DNA of 64,000 nt from Streptosporangium brasiliense (GTDB lineage Bacteria; Actinomycetota; Actinomycetes; Streptosporangiales; Streptosporangiaceae): positions 7,130,001 through 7,194,000 of the forward strand of contig NZ_JAUSRB010000002.1 of assembly GCF_030811595.1 (NCBI RefSeq). Direction: 5' to 3'. The notes beneath the pieces are model-generated. The model was not told the origin of the DNA. It did no database searches and saw only the letters and a list, made by a program, of their open reading frames with translations. Each line of letters opens with the position of its first letter. Within the stretch, counting starts at the first letter, position 1. The translations under genes were made by a program, and so were the position numbers. Shown piece after piece: positions 43,711-52,195 of this stretch.

Positions 43711-44358
43711 TCAGAAGCGAAACGCCTGGACGAACCGGTGGAGAAGTGCGGGATCACCCTCCACCCGCACGCTGCCGTCGGTGAGTGCTTGATCGGGGGT
43801 CTTGGCACCGGTCATCAGCGCGTGGATCCCCTGGTCGTTCAGCCTTTCGATGATGAGGTCCGGGGCCGGGTGCGGACCGATGCCGACCGTCAGGGCTCCG
43901 ACGGTGATCTGCAGGCGGAGGGTGAACTCGCCCATGCGCACCTCATAGCCGACGGTGGTGTCCCGGGCCGCCTCCGGCTGGTAGGTGGTGCGGAAGGCCA
44001 TGGCCACCGATTCGGCGGTGATGGCCTCGCCGGGGCGGGGCTCGGTCATCGTGCGGGCGCCCCAGCGGCCGAGCGCGATCAGCGCCGGTTCCAGATCGCG
44101 TCCGTAGTCGGTGAGCTCATAGACGACCGCGCGCTCGGGGTGGGGCAGCGCGCGTCGGGAGGCCAGGCCCGCCTCCTCGAGTCGTTTGAGGCGGGTCGAC
44201 AGGATGTTGGTCGGGATGGCGGGCAAGCCCTTGCGCAGGTCGCCGTAGCGCTGGGGCCCCGACAGCAGGTTGCGGACGATCAGCAGCATCCAGCGTTCGC
44301 CGACCATCTCCAACGCGCGGGCCAGGCCGCAGAACTGTCCGTACTCACGAGCCATCAT
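43711..44358 (-). CDS. HxlR-family regulator with C-terminal extension
   Basis: 215 residues from ATG 44358 (an ATG nine bases earlier is possible). YGQFCGLARALEMVGERWML, LLIVRNLLSGPQRYGDLRKG, LPAIPTNILSTRLKRLEEAG form the HxlR winged helix. HxlR proteins are usually ~110-130 residues; this one adds ~100 residues (TVGYEVRMGEFTLRLQITVG; VRVEGDPALLHRFVQAFRF) resembling an SCP2/sterol-carrier-like sensing domain. It is divergent from the reductase gene at 44471 with palindromic DNA between, so it probably represses that operon. HxlR proteins typically sense aldehydes or quinones by cysteine; here one Cys lies near the N-terminus. Confidence 0.85.
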   Translation of the reverse strand: MMAREYGQFCGLARALEMVGERWMLLIVRNLLSGPQRYGDLRKGLPAIPTNILSTRLKRLEEAGLASRRALPHPERAVVYELTDYGRDLEPALIALGRWGARTMTEPRPGEAITAESVAMAFRTTYQPEAARDTTVGYEVRMGEFTLRLQITVGALTVGIGPHPAPDLIIERLNDQGIHALMTGAKTPDQALTDGSVRVEGDPALLHRFVQAFRF

Positions 44359-44384
44359 GCTGCACATCCTACAGCGAACTTCAG

Positions 44385-44415
44385 TTGACAAAGCATGCTT
44401 GCAAAAGACAAGCTT
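44385..44415. promoter_or_regulatory. HxlR/reductase divergent control region
   Basis: TTGACA at 44385-44390 reads toward the reductase; AAGCATGCTT (44391-44400) is a perfect palindrome directly after it and a second palindrome AAGCTT (44410-44415) follows, with related CAAGC words. Likely operator; no convincing -10. Confidence 0.45.
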
Positions 44416-44470
44416 GCTGCTCGTCCGGCCACCAGACCGGTTCACCTGGTGATGTGTGAGGAGTGATCGC

Positions 44471-45025
44471 ATGACTGACGGCCTTACGGCGCGGAAGATC
44501 GCGGCTGGGCTGTTCATCTCGCTGGACGGCGTGGTGGAGGCGCCGGAGAGGTGGCACTTCCCGTACCTGAGCGAGGAGATGGGTGCGGTGGTCGGTCAGA
44601 TGTACGCCGAGGCCGACACGCTGCTGCTGGGCCGGGTCACCTACGAGGCGTTCGCCGCGGTGTGGCCGCACCAGACCGGTGAGATGGCCGACGCGATCAA
44701 CGGCATCGGCAAGGTCGTGGCCTCCACGACCCTGACCCAGGTCACCTGGGACAACTCCACCCTGATCGAGGGTGACCTGGTCGCGGCGGTGAAGGAGCTC
44801 AAGGAGCAGCCCGGCGGCACGATCGCGCTGTCGGGCAGCGTCAGCCTGGTCCGCACCCTGCTGGCGGCCGGTCTGCTGGACGAGCTGCGGCTGCTGGTCC
44901 ACCCGCTGGTGGTCGGCGCCGGCATGCGCCTGTTCCCCGAGGACACCCCACCGGTCCCGCTGGAGCTGGCCCGGTCGGCCACCTTCGCCAACGGCGTCCT
45001 CGACCTGACCTACCAGCCCGCCTGA
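44471..45025 (+). CDS. dihydrofolate-reductase-like (RibD C-terminal) protein
   Basis: 184 residues, with GAGGAG before ATG 44471. RKIAAGLFISLDGVVEAPER, ADTLLLGRVTYEAFAAVWP, GKVVASTTLT and GGTIALSGSVSLVRTLLAAG plus LLDELRLLVHPLVVGAGMRL are the standard motifs of RibD_C/YwjB-type reductases. These proteins bind NADPH but most have no known substrate. It starts a rightward three-gene run (hydrolase, DUF4287) and faces an HxlR regulator. Confidence 0.9.
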   Translation: MTDGLTARKIAAGLFISLDGVVEAPERWHFPYLSEEMGAVVGQMYAEADTLLLGRVTYEAFAAVWPHQTGEMADAINGIGKVVASTTLTQVTWDNSTLIEGDLVAAVKELKEQPGGTIALSGSVSLVRTLLAAGLLDELRLLVHPLVVGAGMRLFPEDTPPVPLELARSATFANGVLDLTYQPA

Positions 45026-45075
45026 CCCACCCCCCTCTCTGATCCACCCCCACCGGACGAGAACGGAACACCCTC

Positions 45076-45909
45076 ATGAACGATGTCCAGACCAAGATGC
45101 TCCAGGTGCCCGGTGCGCGTCTGCACTACGAGGTCCGGGGATCCGGGCCGCTGCTGCTGATGATCCCCGGCGCGCCCGCCGACGCCGGAGCGCTGGCCGC
45201 CCTGGCGGCCGTGCTGGCCGACCGCTACACCGTGGTCACCTACGACCAGCGCGGTCTGTCTCGCAGCCCGTTGACCGGACCGCCCGCCGACCAGGACGTC
45301 ACGGTGTTCAGCGCCGACGCCTCCCGGCTGCTGGCCGCCCTGACCGCCGAACCTGCCTACGTGTTGGGCAACAGCGGCGGCGCGCTCACCGCCCTGGACC
45401 TGGCCACCCGTCATCCCGAACAGGTCCGCGCCCTGATCGCCCACGAGCCGCCGCTCCCCGAGCTGCTGCCCGACCGCGACCACTGGCGAGCCGCCTTCCA
45501 GAACGTGCACGACACCTACCGCGAACACGGCGCCGGCGCGGCGATGGGTAAGTTCATCACCACCGTCGACGGGGAGAACGCCACCCCTCCCCCGATGCCC
45601 GACCCCTCCCGGATGCCGCCTGAGGCGCTGGAGATGATGGGCCGCATCCAGGGCAACCTGGACCACTTCCTGTCCCACATCCTGCTGCCCGTACTGCGCT
45701 TCACCCCTGACGTCGCCGCGCTGCGCTCCGGCTCTGTCCCGATCGCCGTCGGCGTCGGGATCGCCTCCGGCGACGGAGTCCCCGCCCTGTCGGCCCGGGT
45801 GCTGGCCGACCGGCTCGACACCGCGCCGCTGGTCTTCCCCGGCGACCACCAGGGCCTGGCGACCGACGCCACCACCAGCGCCGACATCATCCACACCACC
45901 CTGGCCTGA
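45076..45909 (+). CDS. alpha/beta-fold hydrolase
   Basis: 277 residues. ARLHYEVRGSGPLLLMIPGA (oxyanion loop), VVTYDQRGLSRSPLTGP, AYVLGNSGGALTALDLATRH (nucleophile Ser in GNSGG) and VFPGDHQGLATDA, where the catalytic His should sit in GH but reads GDHQG. The acid residue is less certain. It follows the reductase gene by 50 bases in the same direction and probably shares its promoter. Substrate unknown. Confidence 0.85.
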   Translation: MNDVQTKMLQVPGARLHYEVRGSGPLLLMIPGAPADAGALAALAAVLADRYTVVTYDQRGLSRSPLTGPPADQDVTVFSADASRLLAALTAEPAYVLGNSGGALTALDLATRHPEQVRALIAHEPPLPELLPDRDHWRAAFQNVHDTYREHGAGAAMGKFITTVDGENATPPPMPDPSRMPPEALEMMGRIQGNLDHFLSHILLPVLRFTPDVAALRSGSVPIAVGVGIASGDGVPALSARVLADRLDTAPLVFPGDHQGLATDATTSADIIHTTLA

Positions 45910-45938
45910 CCACCACCGCCGGAACGGGACCGCAGAAC

Positions 45939-46172
45939 ATGGCCACACCGGTCAAGGGCAACCCCGCCGGCTACTTCTCCTCGATCGAGACCAAGTACGG
46001 CCGCCCCGTCCAGGACTGGATCGATCTCATCAATGCCTCACCCCTGACCAAGCACATGGAACTCGTCGGCCGGCTCAAGACCGAGCACGGCCTGGGTCAC
46101 GGCCACGCCAACGCTCTGGTCGCCCACGCCCTCGCCGGCAGGAACCAGCCCAGATCGGCCCCCGTCCCGTGA
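45939..46172 (+). CDS. DUF4287-family protein
   Basis: 77 residues: GNPAGYFSSIETKYGRPVQD, WIDLINASPLTKHMELVGRL, KTEHGLGHGHANALVAHAL. This is the whole-length pattern of DUF4287 (often fused to or beside a DUF5655 protein), an all-helical domain of unknown function. It is 29 bases after the hydrolase and closes the three-gene run. Confidence 0.85.
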   Translation: MATPVKGNPAGYFSSIETKYGRPVQDWIDLINASPLTKHMELVGRLKTEHGLGHGHANALVAHALAGRNQPRSAPVP

Positions 46173-46200
46173 ACACCGGGCCGGCTCTCACGGGACGGGG

Positions 46201-46401
46201 TTGAGCGGCCATCGCGCGACAGCATCCGGGTCACCTCACAGGCGCGGGCCGCGCCGGTGCGGATCGCCCCGACGATCCGCGGGATGTCCTCCCGGTGCCG
46301 CTCGATGCGCCCCAGGTCGATGCGGCCGCGGGCGACGTCGGTGAACGGCCCGTAGTCGGCGCGCATCGATGCGCCGCACCTTCTGGTCGGGCAGGTCGGC
46401 C
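46201..46401 (-). pseudogene. Tn3-family transposase fragment
   Basis: Minus strand: ADLPDQKVRRID, then after a frame break RADYGPFTDVARGRIDLGRI, ERHREDIPRIVGAIRTGAAR and VTRMLSRDGRSTP, matching the central part of Tn3 transposases (YGPL...RI....I...WDDILR...SIxxGxxxAxxxxRxLxRxGR). Both ends are missing. It separates the DUF4287 gene from the DedA gene. Confidence 0.7.
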
Positions 46402-46483
46402 GGCTGCCGAGTCGTAGGCGTACCCGGCCAAGGTGAGCAGGCCGGACACGATGTCGCTGCAGGAGGCCGTGGGCGGGTCGCCA

Positions 46484-47134
46484 TCAGGGCTGCCGGGGGC
46501 CGTGGCGGGCATGTCGTCGTCGGCGGACGAGGTGGAGGCCCGCGTAGGCGCCGGCGAGCAGGGCGAGTGCCGTGATGGCGTACCACTGGTAGTGGCGCAG
46601 GTCGTCTTCGATGGTGACCAGGTGGCGGCCGGCGTAGGAGCCGAGGACTGTCCATAGGGCGACCCAGAGGGCGGCGCCGAGGGCGTTGTAGGCGAGGAAG
46701 CGGCGCCAGGGCATGCCAGTGGTGCCGGCGATGACGCCGTTGAGCTGGCGCAGACCTTCGATGAACCGCGCCCCAATGATGATCTTGGTGCCGTGGCGGG
46801 CGACGAACCGTTCGGCTCGCGCGAAGCGGGCGGGGGTCAACAGCAGGTAGCGGCCGTAGCGGGTGACCAGGCGGCGGCCGCCGGCACGGCCGATGCCATA
46901 GCCGATGTTGTCGCCGATCACCGCGGCGAAGAACGCCACGGCGGCGACGGCCACGATGTTGAGGTGGCCCTGGCCGGCGTAGGCCGCGCCGGCGATGAGC
47001 ACGGTCTCGCCGGGCACCGGGACGCCGAAGTTCTCCAGCAACACCAGCATCGCGATGGTGAGATAGCCGGATCCACCGCTCAGTCCCCACAGCCGCGCAA
47101 GCACGGGCAGGACAGCGGACAGCGGCGCGATCAT
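46484..47134 (-). CDS. DedA-family membrane protein
   Basis: 216 residues from ATG 47134. LTIAMLVLLENFGVPVPGET is the DedA/SNARE-associated signature (E-x-x-x-P-x-P-G-E), followed by AVIGDNIGYGIGRAGGRRLV and RFIEGLRQLNGVIAGTTGMP-WRRFLAYNALGAALW with the conserved Arg (F/R-x-G-x-R) and membrane spans. DedA proteins are lipid scramblases or flippases for undecaprenyl phosphate and phospholipids and affect membrane potential and drug resistance. It is divergent from the ChrB-like gene. Confidence 0.92.
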   Translation of the reverse strand: MIAPLSAVLPVLARLWGLSGGSGYLTIAMLVLLENFGVPVPGETVLIAGAAYAGQGHLNIVAVAAVAFFAAVIGDNIGYGIGRAGGRRLVTRYGRYLLLTPARFARAERFVARHGTKIIIGARFIEGLRQLNGVIAGTTGMPWRRFLAYNALGAALWVALWTVLGSYAGRHLVTIEDDLRHYQWYAITALALLAGAYAGLHLVRRRRHARHGPRQP

Positions 47135-47303
47135 GATGTACCGCTGTCGGCCGGCGGGTGAGGAGCGGCCGTCATCCTCGCGCTGCTCGGCACCGGAGCG
47201 CTCACCGCCCGACAGGCCCGGTTGAGCTCGGAGACTCACACCGTTGCGTCCCTGCCGCCGCTGTCGCCTTCCTCGCATCTCCAGCCCTCCCCTCACCAGC
47301 CAG

Positions 47304-47335
47304 ATGTAATCCATGTTACATTCCCCAATGTGACA
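47304..47335 (+). promoter_or_regulatory. palindromic operator in front of the ChrB-like gene
   Basis: ATGTAA-TCCATG-TTACAT (47304-47321) is a perfect palindrome; TGTTACATT (47314-47322) and AATGTGACA (47327-47335) form a second overlapping one with a single mismatch. TTACAT may double as the -10, with the GTG start eight bases on (leaderless). Confidence 0.6.
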
Positions 47336-47893
47336 GTAAAGGCAGAAGTTGGCTGGCTGATCCTGGTGATCAAACTGCCCGCGGAGCCATCGCGGCACCG
47401 AGTGGCAGCCTGGCGGGAGTTGCGCAAGATCGGCGCGGTGCCGCTCGGCCAGGGCGTATGGACGGTACCGGACGTGCCCGTCTTCGCCCACGGTCTGGCA
47501 CGCGTGCTGGAACTCACCGAACAGGCCAAAGGCCAGGCCATCACCATGCGCGCATCCGGCCACGGTCCCGAGGACGCCACCCGTCTGCAGGCACTGTTCA
47601 CCGCCGCGCGCTCCGCGGACTGGACCGAGTTCCTGGCCGACTGCGGCAAGTTCGGCCAGGAACTGGCCAAGGAGATCCGCAACGCCAAGTTCACGCTGGC
47701 CGAACTGGAAGAAGAGGAGCAGAGCCTGGAGCGGCTGCGCCGCTGGTACCGGGACCTGACGGCCCGGGACGTGTTCGGGGCACCCGAGGCGGCCGAGGCC
47801 GCCGAGCGACTCAAGCAGTGCGTCGCGGCCTGCGAGGACTACGCGGAAAAGGTGTTCAGCGCCCTGCACCAGACATCACCGGAGAATCCATGA
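47330..47893 (+). CDS. ChrB N-terminal-domain protein
   Basis: 187 residues from GTG 47330. VGWLILVIKLPAEPSRHRVA, AWRELRKIGAVPLGQGVWTV-PD is the ChrB N-domain pattern (WLLLxxxxPxxPSxxRxxxWRxLkxxGAxxLxxGvw), followed by a coiled-coil-like Glu/Leu-rich section (ELEEEEQSLERLRRWYRDLT). In chromate operons ChrB senses chromate and represses the efflux gene. Here the partner, overlapping by four bases, is an MFS transporter rather than ChrA. A strong palindrome overlaps the start, suggesting autoregulation. Confidence 0.85.
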   Translation: MTVKAEVGWLILVIKLPAEPSRHRVAAWRELRKIGAVPLGQGVWTVPDVPVFAHGLARVLELTEQAKGQAITMRASGHGPEDATRLQALFTAARSADWTEFLADCGKFGQELAKEIRNAKFTLAELEEEEQSLERLRRWYRDLTARDVFGAPEAAEAAERLKQCVAACEDYAEKVFSALHQTSPENP

Positions 47894-49128
47894 ACTCGGC
47901 GGATGCCGCCCAGGCGGCGCCACGCCGGCAGATGTGGCCGCTGTACGCGGCCGGGTTCACCACCGCCTTCGGCGCGCACGGCATCGCCGCCAACCTCGGC
48001 GGCTTCTCCGAGGACGCGGTCACCTCACTGCTGGTGCTGGGCGGCCTGCTGGCCCTGTACGACGGGGCCGAGGTGCTGCTCAAGCCGCTGTTCGGCACGC
48101 TCGCCGACCGCGTCGGAGCCCGCCCGGTGCTGCTGGGCGGGCTCATCGCCTTCGCCGCCGCCTCGGCGGCCTACGCCGTCGCCGACAGCCCCGGCTGGCT
48201 GTGGGCGGCCCGCCTGGGACAGGGCGCCGCGGCCTCCGCCTTCTCCCCCTCGGCCTCCGCACTGGTCGCCCGCCTCAACCCGGCAGCCAAGCACGGCCGC
48301 GCCTTCGGCTCCTACGGCTTTCACAAGTCCATCGGCTACACCCTCGGCCCGCTGCTCGGCGGCGTGTTGGTGTGGGCCGGAGGAATGCGGCTGCTGTTCG
48401 CGGTACTGGCGGTGCTCGGCGTGGCGGTCGCCGCCTGGGCCCTGCTCGCCGTCCCGGCCGTACCCCCGCTGCCCAAGACCCGACAGACGGTGCTCGATCT
48501 GGCCAGACGCCTCGCCGATCCGGCCTTCCTCGGCCCGACCGCGGCACTGGCCGCGGCGACCGCCGCGCTGTCGGTCGGCGTGGGCTTCCTGCCCGTCACC
48601 GGCGCCGCGGCCGGCCTGGGCACCATCGCCACCGGAGCGGCGGTGTCGGTGCTCGCCGCCTGCGCCGCCCTCGTCCAGCCCAGAACCGGACGCGCCCTCG
48701 ACGAGGGACGTATCACCGCACGCGGCGGCATCACCGCAGGACTGCTGCTCACCGCCGCGGGCCTGGGCTGCGCCATGGTGCCCGGCCTGCCCGGCCTGCT
48801 GTCCGGCGCCGCTCTGATCGGCGCCGGAACCGGCCTGATCACCCCCCTGGGGTTCGCCGCCCTGGCCGCCTCCACCCCCACCGAACGCCTCGGCCAGACC
48901 ATGGGCGCCGCCGAACTGGGACGCGAACTCGGCGACGCGGGCGGCCCGCTCCTGGTCGCCGCCATCGCCACAATGACCAGCCTCACCTACGGCTACGCCG
49001 CGCTCGCCTTCCTGCTCGCCATCGGCCCCGTGCTCATCATCACGATGCTCCGCCGCACCAACACCGCGCCGAACAACGCGCGAACCCCCTCCCGTCCTTT
49101 GCCCACCGACACGGAGAAGACGACCTGA
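47890..49128 (+). CDS. MFS efflux transporter
   Basis: 412 residues; ATG 47890 overlaps the ChrB-like stop (ATGA) and has CGGAGAA upstream. About twelve spans; LLKPLFGTLADRVGARPVLL is the MFS loop 2-3 motif (GxLaDrxGrR), and GYGFHKSIGYTLGPLLGGVL-like motif C (G...GP.lGG) marks an antiporter-type drug or metal exporter. ChrB-like proteins with MFS partners are known in actinomycetes and proteobacteria as putative chromate or drug efflux pairs. Export of an oxyanion or drug under control of the upstream protein is the working idea. Confidence 0.9.
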   Translation: MNSADAAQAAPRRQMWPLYAAGFTTAFGAHGIAANLGGFSEDAVTSLLVLGGLLALYDGAEVLLKPLFGTLADRVGARPVLLGGLIAFAAASAAYAVADSPGWLWAARLGQGAAASAFSPSASALVARLNPAAKHGRAFGSYGFHKSIGYTLGPLLGGVLVWAGGMRLLFAVLAVLGVAVAAWALLAVPAVPPLPKTRQTVLDLARRLADPAFLGPTAALAAATAALSVGVGFLPVTGAAAGLGTIATGAAVSVLAACAALVQPRTGRALDEGRITARGGITAGLLLTAAGLGCAMVPGLPGLLSGAALIGAGTGLITPLGFAALAASTPTERLGQTMGAAELGRELGDAGGPLLVAAIATMTSLTYGYAALAFLLAIGPVLIITMLRRTNTAPNNARTPSRPLPTDTEKTT

Positions 49129-49314
49129 GCGGTACCCCCGCGCCGAGCGACTCGCCCTGTCGAAGCAGATCTCACCGCCCGCTGCATGAGCTGCCATCAA
49201 GGGCTCTGACCAGCCCTGTTAACTAACCCTTTCGGCTTGCTCCGTCTGTTCCCCCAACGGAGCGACGGGGACTGGGGTGGGCTGCGGCCCTCGCGTCCCT
49301 CCTCGCTGCGGGTG

Positions 49315-49437
49315 ATGCCCCTCGGACTGCAGAACGACGCGCACCCGACGGACGCGGGCTACGCCAAGATGGCCGACGCCTGGTACAGCGCCATATCGGC
49401 GGCGGACGCCAAGGGCTGGATTCAGACCCCGCTGCCG
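49315..49437 (+). pseudogene. SGNH/GDSL hydrolase C-terminal fragment
   Basis: LQNDAHPTDAGYAKMADAWY and SAISAADAKGWIQTP match block V of SGNH esterases (D-x-x-HP catalytic pair, then GY..MA..W). The nucleophile block is absent; the frame runs on into unrelated sequence. Confidence 0.6.
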
Positions 49438-49762
49438 AGTCGATCGATGCGGCCTCTGCCGACGCTGCCGTTCCGCGAGGTCGGTCACCCGGGCCGTGCC
49501 GAGGTCGCGCACCACCTGCAGGATCCGGGGGCTGAGGAACGTCGGAACCGAATCGTGCGGTTGTACGCTGCGTGATCGCTCGCACGGCGGACCGAGATCG
49601 TTATCGCAGATGACCATGTGGAGTCAGCCATCCCCGAAGGTCTCCCGTCCATGCTCCACAGGGAGTGCGAGGCCAGAAGCCGCAGATACTCACCCACTGT
49701 CTGCGATAGCTGCCCATGATCATTCCTACCGCTGATTCCTGCACTCAGGCTTCTCCCGGGCC

Positions 49763-49793
49763 GACGCGTTTCTTAACGGCACCCCAACCATGT
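49763..49793 (+). repeat. dispersed GCGTTTCTTA repeat, copy 3
   Basis: GACGCGTTTCTTAACGGCAC followed by CCCAACCATGTGG; aligns with 32468-32496 (ACACGTTTCTTGACGACACT, CCTACATGG) over about 30 bases. It lies 100 bases before the second pentapeptide gene. Confidence 0.55.
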
Positions 49794-49893
49794 GGTCCGG
49801 TGAGCCACGTGGATCTAGATTGAACGCGTTGACTCCACGAGACAGTGGAGCCTCGACCGATGCAACCCTCCTAGCCCGACCCTCGGTGAGGCC

Positions 49894-51018
49894 ATGACGC
49901 GCATCGAAGACCGCACGCCCCCGCTCCCCCGCCACCCCATCCGAACGGACAAGATCGCCCGCGTCGGCGCGTCCTGGCGCCAGCGGCTCTCGGCTCCCTT
50001 CATCGTCACCGCACTCCTGGGCATGGCCGCCTTGGCCTGTGCCATCCTGCTCCCCCGTCACCTGCTCGCCTGGGACTTGGGATCCGCGCAACCGCCGGCC
50101 GACTACGCGGCCGCCGTGAACAACATCCGTACAGCCCTGCTCCAGGGAGTAGGCGGCCTGGTGCTTCTGGTGGGCGCCTACCTCACCTGGCGCCAGCTCC
50201 AGCTCAGCCGCCACGGCCAGGCCACCGAATCGTTCGCCGCCGCGATCGCCCACCTGGGCGATTCCAGCGTGGACGTCCGACTCGGCGGCATCTACGCCCT
50301 GGAACGCATCGCACGCTCCTCCGCAGCTGACCGCCGCACCATCGGCGAGATCCTCACCGCATTCATCGGCACCCGCACCCGCCACCCTCACAGAAACGCC
50401 CAGGACGCCCAGCGCACGGCCGCGACCCCCGACGATTCGGTCAACCTCTCCCTCCGAGCTCCGGACCTCCACGCGGCACTCACCGTTCTCGGCCGCCGCC
50501 AATCAGTGAGAGGCCAGGTGCTCGGTCTGGACCGGGTGGTCCTGCCCAAGGCCAACCTCGCCTCCGCCCGGCTCCAGGATGTGGATCTCCATTTCAGCGA
50601 TCTCACCGAATCCTCCCTCGTCGGAGTCGATCTGACCCGTGCAGATCTGACTGGAGTACGGCTGGCCGGGGCGATCCTCCCCGACGCGGTCCTCTACCAG
50701 GCCGATTTACGTGACGCCGTCCTGACCGGCATCATCGCCGAGGGCATCGACCTGCGCGCCACCGATCTGAGCAAAGCTGACCTGCGTAACGCCAACCTGT
50801 GTGGCGCCCGCCTCGATTACAGCGATCTCCGCGGAGCCACTCTGAGCGGAGCCGTGCTGACCGGCGCCTCCCTGAAACGGGTGGTTTTCGATGAGAGCAC
50901 CGTCTGGCCTGACGGCTTCGAACCCTCCTCGATCGGACCAGCCCGGCCACGACCACTCCCACCCGTCCGTCCCCGGACCTACGACGAATTCGCAGTCAGG
51001 GACGGGCCGGCTGAGTGA
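49894..51018 (+). CDS. membrane-anchored pentapeptide-repeat protein 2
   Basis: 374 residues. Two membrane spans (~28-55, ~78-100), then AIAHLGDSSVDVRLGGIYAL and ERIARSSAADRRTIGEILTA, the same conserved block as in the protein at 34890, a linker, and a C-terminal pentapeptide series of the A(D/N)Lxx type (~210-330; LTRADLTGVRLAGAILPDAV, LRNANLCGARLDYSDLRGAT). The repeat consensus differs from the F-type of the first protein, so they are paralogues or fellow family members rather than recent copies. The short block links them to a common unknown function. The stop is directly followed by a ligase relic. Confidence 0.88.
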   Translation: MTRIEDRTPPLPRHPIRTDKIARVGASWRQRLSAPFIVTALLGMAALACAILLPRHLLAWDLGSAQPPADYAAAVNNIRTALLQGVGGLVLLVGAYLTWRQLQLSRHGQATESFAAAIAHLGDSSVDVRLGGIYALERIARSSAADRRTIGEILTAFIGTRTRHPHRNAQDAQRTAATPDDSVNLSLRAPDLHAALTVLGRRQSVRGQVLGLDRVVLPKANLASARLQDVDLHFSDLTESSLVGVDLTRADLTGVRLAGAILPDAVLYQADLRDAVLTGIIAEGIDLRATDLSKADLRNANLCGARLDYSDLRGATLSGAVLTGASLKRVVFDESTVWPDGFEPSSIGPARPRPLPPVRPRTYDEFAVRDGPAE

Positions 51019-51216
51019 ATGCGCGAGTTCACCGGGCTGGTCCACGCCCGCCCACCGCCGGCGGCGACGGATGCGACTGAGGCGCGGACCTGGTACGAGA
51101 CGATGCACCTAGCCGGGGTCGAGGGCCTGGTGGTCAAGCAGCTCCGGTCCCGACACGACGGCTCACGCCGGTGGTTGAAGCTCAAGCACCGCGAGTCCAC
51201 CGAGGCGGTCGTCGGG
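51019..51216 (+). pseudogene. ATP-dependent DNA ligase fragment
   Basis: ATEARTWYETMHLAGVEGLV and VKQLRSRHDGSRRWLKLKHR with ESTEAVVG match motifs IV-V of LigD-like/ATP-dependent ligases (EGLVvK....Y..G.R.WlK.K...t.e.vvG). Motif I (K-x-D-G nucleophile) and the rest are absent. The fragment starts at the ATG immediately after the pentapeptide stop. Confidence 0.7.
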
Positions 51217-51276
51217 CGGAACGGCTGTCCGAGGAGGGACGGCGGCTCACGGAGCTGGAGCCGGAGGACCGCGCGG

Positions 51277-51930
51277 TCAGACGGCACCCCGCCGCTCGCT
51301 GTGCGCGCAGCCTGGAGCAGAACGGTGAGCGACGCCGGCGAGCACCAGATCGAGTTCGGCCAGCGAGCCCTCCAGCGCGGCCCGCTGATCCGAGGCGCGT
51401 GCGATGTCCAGGGCGCTCTCGCAGATCCCCCCGTACAGCAGCGAGGTGGCGGGGTCCAACGGCCGATCGGGGATGCACCCGGCCTCGATCGCGATGGCCA
51501 GCCCGCGCCGCATCTGCTCCTTGCATCCGGCCTGGATGTCTCGCATGGCAGACCAGCCGAGCGCGCCCGGCGCCTCGACCAGCGTGATCTGGCGTACGGC
51601 GGGTTCGAGGGATGCCTCCAGCAGGCGCCGGCAGCCCGCCGACATCCCGTCCCACGGATCCGGCTGGGCCTGGAACGCCTGCCGGACGATCAATGCGAGG
51701 TCCTTCTGGTCGGCGGCGTAGACCTCGCGGAAGATGTGCTCCTTGTTACTGAAGTGATGGTAGAAAGCGCCACGTGTCACGCCGGCCCTGGCACAGATCG
51801 CGTCCACCGCGGTGGCGGAGAAACCCTCGGCGACGAACAGCTCGCGCGCCGCCGCCACCAGCGCACCCATGGTCGCCTTGGTGCGCTCGTGCTGGCTCCG
51901 GCGCACACTCGTGTTCCCTGCCACCCGCAT
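51277..51930 (-). CDS. TetR-family repressor
   Basis: 217 residues; ATG 51930 has AGAGGAG seven bases upstream, which settles the start. ERTKATMGALVAAARELFVA, VDAICARAGVTRGAFYHHFS and NKEHIFREVYAADQKDLALI give the TetR helix-turn-helix; the C-terminal half belongs to the TetR_C group with a conserved helix (LLYGGICESALDIARASDQR). Inverted TGTTCT/AGAACA words just upstream of the start suggest autoregulation. The enzyme operon at 52196-54051 lies upstream in the same direction and may be a target. Confidence 0.92.
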   Translation of the reverse strand: MRVAGNTSVRRSQHERTKATMGALVAAARELFVAEGFSATAVDAICARAGVTRGAFYHHFSNKEHIFREVYAADQKDLALIVRQAFQAQPDPWDGMSAGCRRLLEASLEPAVRQITLVEAPGALGWSAMRDIQAGCKEQMRRGLAIAIEAGCIPDRPLDPATSLLYGGICESALDIARASDQRAALEGSLAELDLVLAGVAHRSAPGCAHSERRGAV

Positions 51931-51939
51931 ATCTCCTCT

Positions 51940-51966
51940 TGTTCTACGCCCAAGGATAGAAGAACA
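51940..51966. promoter_or_regulatory. candidate operator upstream of the TetR gene
   Basis: TGTTCT (51940-51945) and AGAACA (51961-51966) are inverted, with an inner TCTA/TAGA pair. It covers the bases right before the ribosome-binding site. Confidence 0.4.
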
Positions 51967-52195
51967 TGCGTGGCGGACGTGTTTCCCAGCCGTCACGGGC
52001 CCTGCACGTGAAGCAGCGGCGGGACCTGGCCCGCGATCAGGCGCCCATCGGCGAGCCGGTCCAAGGCAGCGGGTCGGCGCGACGACAAGATCGGATGCCG
52101 GAGCGCAGGCGGCAGTGTCGCGGTGCCGAGTGTGAGCCGGGCCGGCAGGTGGCCGATCCTCACTTCGGTGGCGGACCACGTGGCCTGCGCCCGGC

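Larger units (their letters stand above)
49129..49893. other. 765-base stretch with one lipase relic and a dispersed repeat
   Basis: Apart from the SGNH fragment (49315-49437) and the repeat at 49763-49793, I see no supported gene. Confidence 0.5.

Noticed and set aside
49438-49760. Possible gene on the minus strand ending near 49223
   Set aside because: Codon pattern is not convincing and no domain is recognisable.
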